This document shows, piece after piece, positions 59,645 to 64,000 of a stretch of DNA of 64,000 bases. This DNA is from Prevotella sp. UBA4268 (GTDB lineage: Bacteria > Bacteroidota > Bacteroidia > Bacteroidales > Bacteroidaceae), in NCBI GenBank assembly GCA_002395135.1, contig DGWC01000107.1:3236-67235 (forward strand). The letters run 5' to 3'. The first letter of the stretch is position 1. Every line of letters begins with the position of its first letter. The position numbers were made by a program, and so were the translations under genes. The notes under the pieces were generated by a model. It had not been told where the DNA came from and made no database searches. It saw only the letters and a list, made by a program, of their open reading frames with translations.

Positions 59645-61300
59645 TCATTGGGTAACGCGGAACCAGTCTGCGTCAACCCATCCTCGTCCATTAGTACCGG
59701 CTGGCTCAGCAGCCACCAATCCAATCTTGGCACCAATCCATTTGCCTTCTTTCATTGTGAACAATTCACCGACATTTGTATATTTTTTGCCGTTCAAACT
59801 ATAAGCGAACTGGCATTTGCTGTCGTTTATAACCATTCGCAAGTATATTGTCTCATGAAGCGCCGGCTGATAATCAATGTCATCTTTTTGAGTTGGCTGG
59901 AGCGTAGCCAGTGTTTTCACTTCTTCCGCATTCCCTCTGTCAGCCGCCTTGCAGGTGATTTGCTGTAGTTGGAAGATGCCACCCACACGCTTCACAACAA
60001 GAGCACTATAGTCGAGGCCCATCATAATGATACCGCCAAGTTGATTCTCGTTCTTTGCGGTCAACTTGATTTTTGCAGTGGCAGTGAATCTGTCTGCAGG
60101 TGTCTTCTGCAACAACATATTGGGAACCATCCACATATTCTTAGCATTTTCGTCCTGTTTATGCGTATAGATTCTCATTGAACCAAATGCAGTAGGCATT
60201 CCAAATGTCTGATCATAGTTAGCCTGCCATTGCCATTGCTTGCCAAGAATGCCCGAATTGAATTCATCGCTCTCAGCAGGATTCACAACAATACTCGATT
60301 CGCTCTTGGGTTTACGGAAAGTGATAACCGGCTCACCGCAATATCCTTTCCTGGGAACGACACCCATAACAGGCCAGTTGTCTTTCCATGTAACGGGCTG
60401 GAGATGAACCACACGACCATATGCCTCTTTATCCTGAAAATGCAGGAACCAGTCTTCTCCATATTTTGTATGTATCCATCCACCTTGATGAGGTCCGTTT
60501 ACATTAGTAGAACCTTGAGCAAGCACCTTCTTACACTCGTATGGACCATAGGGAGACTTGCTTCGCATGGCCAGTTGGAAACCGGTTGGCACACCTCCCG
60601 CTGGACACATAATCCAATACCACCCATCACGTTTGTAGAATTTGGGCCCTTCACAAGTACGATTCTCTGTACCATTACCATCAAATACAATCACAGGATT
60701 GCCGATGGCTTTCTTTCCGTCAGATGAAAGTTCCCGTACAACCAATATGGATGCAAAGCGAGCGCGCGAGTTTGCGTATGCATTAACAAGATAACAGCGT
60801 CCGTCTTCGTCCCACAACGGAGTGGTGTCGATAAGTCCTTTGCCAGGAATTACGCATACAGGCTTTTCCCAATCCCCAGAAGGATCACTGGTTTTAACCA
60901 TATATACTCCAAAATCAGGGTCTCCCCAATAAATATAGAATTCTCCGTTGTGATAGCGGATACTCGGTGCCCATACTCCTTCTCCGTGACGCGGTATGCT
61001 GAAATGACTAATCTTTTCTGCATCGCCCTCATACAACTCTTTCAAAGCATAGCCTATTATCTCCCAATTAACCAAGTCTTTTGAGTGAAGAATGGGAAGC
61101 CCAGGAATGCACTGAAAGGAACTGGCTGTCATATAGTAGTCATCCCCGACAACACAGACATCCGGATCACTATAATCCGCATTAATCACAGGGTTAGTAT
61201 ACGTGCCGTCACCATTGTCTGGACTCCAGACTTGAGAAGAATACTGCGCTGACATTGAAAGCGGTAATGCCAACATGAATAACATAAGTAATTTTTTCAT
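59645..61300 (-). CDS. Secreted GH43 beta-xylosidase/arabinosidase with C-terminal beta-sandwich
   Basis: A 551-residue protein with a signal peptide (MKKLLMLFMLALPLSMSAQ), starting at ATG 61300. The five-bladed propeller has the GH43 catalytic trio: Asp in VINADYSDPDV, Asp in FYIYWGDPDFGVY and Glu in TCEGPKFYKRDG. From about residue 345 a second, DUF1349-like sandwich domain follows (VNPAESDEFNSGILGKQWQWQ). Such enzymes act on xylan or arabinan side chains, complementing the GH51 enzyme of the pentose locus. No SusCD pair is adjacent. Confidence 0.91.
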   Translation of the reverse strand: MKKLLMLFMLALPLSMSAQYSSQVWSPDNGDGTYTNPVINADYSDPDVCVVGDDYYMTASSFQCIPGLPILHSKDLVNWEIIGYALKELYEGDAEKISHFSIPRHGEGVWAPSIRYHNGEFYIYWGDPDFGVYMVKTSDPSGDWEKPVCVIPGKGLIDTTPLWDEDGRCYLVNAYANSRARFASILVVRELSSDGKKAIGNPVIVFDGNGTENRTCEGPKFYKRDGWYWIMCPAGGVPTGFQLAMRSKSPYGPYECKKVLAQGSTNVNGPHQGGWIHTKYGEDWFLHFQDKEAYGRVVHLQPVTWKDNWPVMGVVPRKGYCGEPVITFRKPKSESSIVVNPAESDEFNSGILGKQWQWQANYDQTFGMPTAFGSMRIYTHKQDENAKNMWMVPNMLLQKTPADRFTATAKIKLTAKNENQLGGIIMMGLDYSALVVKRVGGIFQLQQITCKAADRGNAEEVKTLATLQPTQKDDIDYQPALHETIYLRMVINDSKCQFAYSLNGKKYTNVGELFTMKEGKWIGAKIGLVAAEPAGTNGRGWVDADWFRVTQ

Positions 61301-61391
61301 ATTTTTGATTTGTTTGTTTATAATCACGATTCTCTATATAAAATACTGAAATGCTGTTTATAGTTAGCAAGGAAAACCAGTCAATTCTCCA

Positions 61392-62483
61392 CTAAAGCGT
61401 TAATACATAATTGTTCTCTATATTATTGATTTTCAATTTATAATTAACGTCATGGCAAATAGACATCAGTTGGTTCGGAGTTGCATCGTCATGAGGTATC
61501 GACAATGCCACATGTCCCATGGTTCTTCTCAAGTTGATTTCTACACACGGATGTAGCAGGAAGCCCTCCCCCGACTCTTTTGCCACAATCATCATGTCGA
61601 TTCCAAATGGTCCAACATAACAATCGCCTATTATCTGTGGGAATGAAGATACGACTCTGTTGCGAATTTCATTCAGCAACGACAATGAGATATATCTACT
61701 AATCATTTCTTCTTTTTCCTGTTCAGACATGAGTAAATTACCAACATAAGCGTTGTTGACCGTACTGAACAGAGATAATCCGGCATAACGAACACTGCCG
61801 TCTGCTTGCGACAGGAACTCCATGCCGAAGTCTTTTACCTTACGATAATATGGCTCAACCATCAATCCCCCTTGAATAGCAAGCGTACGTTTGTACCACC
61901 CAACAAGTGAAGGTTGCATTCCACCCTCTGTATATCGGATGCCTCTTCCACTGCTGCTCCATGGGGCTTTAAGAACGTATTTGTTTCCAGTGATTAGCAA
62001 TTTCGAAAGTGCTTCCTCACTTGTCACCAACAAACTTTCACCGCATGTATCACAATCTAACCCCTTGCGGAGTATCTTGAGGACTTTTGTTGTCAATGCC
62101 CTACTTGAAAGATTCCTTATTCTTTGTATCTGCAAATCACTCGGCAATTGCTCTGAAGACACACCGGCTTCATTCAATTGAGTGCGTATCGTCAAATCCC
62201 ACCCCCAAGGCTGTATATCTATTATACTACAACCGGCAAGTAGTCCTTTCAAATCGGCACTTTCAACAAAAAGCACATCAGAGATTATATCCTTAAAACG
62301 CGATGATGCTTTTAAGGCATATTTTACATCATCAACCAGTACCACATCTCCGTCTGATGCCCAGATGGCAGGAATCCATCCCAAGTTCATCCTTAATTCT
62401 TGAGCAGCATGCGGCATCGTGAGATGTTTGCGATTGTATGCCAAGGCTATATCGTGTTCTGGATTAAATATGTGTAATATCAT
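61392..62483 (-). CDS. Uncharacterised ATP-grasp-like protein
   Basis: A 363-residue soluble protein starting MILHIFNPEHDIALAYN at ATG 62483. Residues 185-205 (KYVLKAPWSSSGRGI) look like the ATP-grasp nucleotide loop, and residues 300-335 (GPFGIDMMIV, HPCVEINLRRTMGHVA) have the pattern of the metal-binding Glu/Asn strand, so an amide- or ester-forming ligase is plausible. Two CxxC residues (DCDTCGES) lie in the middle. I know similar orphans in Bacteroidota without assigned function. It follows no co-directional partner except the GH43 gene 91 bp downstream. Confidence 0.7.
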   Translation of the reverse strand: MILHIFNPEHDIALAYNRKHLTMPHAAQELRMNLGWIPAIWASDGDVVLVDDVKYALKASSRFKDIISDVLFVESADLKGLLAGCSIIDIQPWGWDLTIRTQLNEAGVSSEQLPSDLQIQRIRNLSSRALTTKVLKILRKGLDCDTCGESLLVTSEEALSKLLITGNKYVLKAPWSSSGRGIRYTEGGMQPSLVGWYKRTLAIQGGLMVEPYYRKVKDFGMEFLSQADGSVRYAGLSLFSTVNNAYVGNLLMSEQEKEEMISRYISLSLLNEIRNRVVSSFPQIIGDCYVGPFGIDMMIVAKESGEGFLLHPCVEINLRRTMGHVALSIPHDDATPNQLMSICHDVNYKLKINNIENNYVLTL

Positions 62484-62563
62484 ATCAGTTTTAAATCTGC
62501 ACAAAATTAGCATAATTCCACCACATATTCCCCTTTATTCCTGAAATTAACAATTTTTTTTTA

Positions 62564-62589
62564 GATTTTGCAATCTACACTTTGCAATT
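62564..62589 (+). promoter_or_regulatory. 26-bp motif at the AAA ATPase promoter, copy 2
   Basis: Matches 21571-21596 at 25 of 26 bases, with two TTTGCAAT blocks 17 bp apart. Here it covers the upstream TTTG box of the ATPase gene promoter. Confidence 0.6.
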
Positions 62590-62611
62590 TGAGAAATTAG
62601 TATTAACTTTG
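62581..62611 (+). promoter_or_regulatory. Promoter of the AAA/DUF4143-type ATPase gene
   Basis: TTTG (62581-62584), 19-bp spacer, TAACTTTG (62604-62611), 35 bp before the ATG; overlaps the repeated motif. Confidence 0.8.
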
Positions 62612-62646
62612 CACTTTGGAAAATAATGTAGATTTATTCACAGACA

Positions 62647-63834
62647 ATGGAAGCCTTTTTTCGCACACACTCATATCTTGTGGAACATACCACTGCTCCA
62701 GTTAGGCGTCTGCTTATGGACGAAATTAACTGGAACGATCGTATGATTGGCATTAAAGGTACCCGAGGCGTGGGAAAAACAACATTCCTTCTGCAGTATG
62801 CTAAAGAGAACTTTGATGTGCACGACAGGAAGTGTCTATACATCAATATCAACAATTTCTACTTTCAGGGACGCGGCATTGCAGACTTTGCCGGAGAGTT
62901 CTATAAGGCAGGGGGAAAGGTTCTGTTGATAGACCAGGTTTTCAAAGAGCCCAACTGGAGCCATGAGTTGAGGAAATGTTACGACAAGTATCCCGAACTC
63001 AAAATTGTCTTTACTGGATCAAGCGTGATGCGCCTGAAAGAAGAAAACCCAGAACTCAATGGCATTGTAAAGAGTTATAATCTCAGAGGTTTCTCTTTCA
63101 GAGAATTCATCAATTTACAGACTGGCAATCATTTTAAGGCTTATTCTCTTGAGCAAATACTGAAAGACCATGAGCATATTATCAGGCAGATATTGCCACA
63201 TGTATCCCCAATGCGCTATTTTCAGGATTACATCCATCATGGTTTCTACCCATTTTTCCTTGAACACCGGAACTATTCCGAAAATCTGCTAAAGACAATG
63301 AATATGATGACTGAGGTAGATATACTTCTTATCAAGCAGATTGAACTCAAATATCTGACAAAGATTAAAAAGTTATTCTATCAATTGGCTGTCAACGGCC
63401 CCAAGTCACCAAACATATCGCAACTGGCTCAAGATATTGAAACGAGCCGTGCCACTGTGATGAATTATATAAAGTATTTAGCAGACGCACGACTCATCAA
63501 TATTATCTATCCTATGGGTGAGGCTTTCCCAAAGAAGCCGTCAAAAGTGATGCTACATAATACCAATTTGATGCATGCCATCTACCCAAACGAAATTGTC
63601 CAACAGGATGTGATGGAGACTTTTTTTGTCAATTCACTCTGGAAAGACCACATCGTTAACCAGGCGGGAAAAGACAATTTTTATATCGTTGACAATACGA
63701 GGAAGTTCAGGATTTGCGATGCGGACAAGTGTTCAAAATTGCGTATGAGTCCCGATATCATATATGCAAGATACAATACCGAAATAGGTAAGAACAATCA
63801 AATTCCGCTATGGCTATTAGGGTTTATGTATTAA
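62647..63834 (+). CDS. AAA-type ATPase of the AAA_14/DUF4143 class
   Basis: A 395-residue protein. The P-loop is GIKGTRGVGKTTFLLQY (about residues 36-52), the Walker B region GKVLLIDQVFKEPNW and the sensor KIVFTGSSVMRL. The C-terminal part (LNGIVKSYNLRGFSFREF, QLAQDIETSRATVMNYIKYL) includes a winged-helix-like segment and ends in a DUF4143-like region. Families of such ATPases are multi-copy in Bacteroidota with no firmly known role. Complete. Confidence 0.88.
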   Translation: MEAFFRTHSYLVEHTTAPVRRLLMDEINWNDRMIGIKGTRGVGKTTFLLQYAKENFDVHDRKCLYININNFYFQGRGIADFAGEFYKAGGKVLLIDQVFKEPNWSHELRKCYDKYPELKIVFTGSSVMRLKEENPELNGIVKSYNLRGFSFREFINLQTGNHFKAYSLEQILKDHEHIIRQILPHVSPMRYFQDYIHHGFYPFFLEHRNYSENLLKTMNMMTEVDILLIKQIELKYLTKIKKLFYQLAVNGPKSPNISQLAQDIETSRATVMNYIKYLADARLINIIYPMGEAFPKKPSKVMLHNTNLMHAIYPNEIVQQDVMETFFVNSLWKDHIVNQAGKDNFYIVDNTRKFRICDADKCSKLRMSPDIIYARYNTEIGKNNQIPLWLLGFMY

Positions 63835-63924
63835 AAACAGAATCGCATTAATAATGAAAATAATTAAAAGGATAATCAATAATAAGAAACAAATCAAATA
63901 AATACATTAACATTTAATTTTATT

Positions 63925-64000
63925 ATGGCAAAAGAAAAGAAATTTATCACCTGTGATGGTAACGAGGCAGAAGCTCATGTGAGCTATATGTTCTCGGAGG
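63925..64000 (+). CDS. nifJ: Pyruvate:ferredoxin (flavodoxin) oxidoreductase, N-terminal start only
   Basis: The window ends 25 codons into this gene. The visible sequence, MAKEKKFITCDGNEAEAHVSYM, matches the conserved N-terminus of NifJ-type enzymes, which begin their domain I with CDGNxAxAHxxYxFxE. The enzyme makes acetyl-CoA, CO2 and reduced ferredoxin from pyruvate, and that ferredoxin could feed the Rnf complex encoded at 15.9-21 kb. Confidence 0.85.
   Translation, partial: MAKEKKFITCDGNEAEAHVSYMFSE

Overview
The window is a chromosomal segment from a Bacteroidota genome, most likely Prevotella/Segatella. Supporting this are promoters of the Bacteroidota type (a TTTG-like box, a spacer of about 19-20 nt, then TAnnTTTG), weak or absent Shine-Dalgarno sites, a NUDIX-fold arabinose regulator, a gliding-motility-type C-terminal domain, outer-membrane barrels and a full Rnf complex. 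I see no transposase, integrase, phage genes, CRISPR array or rRNA.

Region 1 (1-10.9 kb) is a pentose locus on the + strand: the tail of an aldose 1-epimerase, a sodium/sugar symporter, araR, araD, araA, araB, a secreted GH51 arabinofuranosidase, transketolase and rpiB. Together they free L-arabinose, import it, convert it to D-xylulose 5-phosphate and pass it to the pentose phosphate pathway. Region 2 (11.1-15.5 kb) is accessory: a sigma factor fused through a membrane helix to an outer-membrane-type beta-barrel, a methyltransferase, a dispersed repeat with five 22-bp units, and a WG-repeat lipoprotein. Region 3 (15.8-21.5 kb, - strand) is rseC-rnfBCDGEA, an ion-pumping ferredoxin:NAD+ oxidoreductase.

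Region 4 (21.7-35.2 kb) holds an acidic orphan, an ABC-F protein with a decayed second ATPase domain, grpE-dnaJ-folC, galM-galK, relA, a TetR regulator, maeB and a tRNA. Region 5 (35.3-46.3 kb) has a GH28 pectinase, msrA, a peptide transporter, a barrel protein, a LysM/binding-protein fusion, a CHU_C-domain protein, uvrA, a second copy of the dispersed repeat and a PAP2 phosphatase. Region 6 (46.6-64 kb) has a divergent ftsZ coupled to an unknown gene, a DjlA-like protein, the deoD-dcp-M18-ettA run, an OprP-like porin, a membrane pyrophosphatase, a GH43 enzyme, an ATP-grasp orphan, an AAA/DUF4143-type ATPase and the first codons of pyruvate:ferredoxin oxidoreductase.

The physiology is that of an anaerobic gut saccharolytic bacterium: plant arabinan and pectin breakdown (GH51, GH43, GH28), ferredoxin-based energy conservation (PFOR feeding Rnf) and a pyrophosphate-driven ion pump. 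The most unusual items are the sigma-factor/barrel fusion at 11.1 kb, the paired 22-bp-unit repeats at 13.9 and 45.0 kb, a nearly identical 26-bp motif at two unrelated promoters, the divergent FtsZ and the half-dead ABC-F ATPase.
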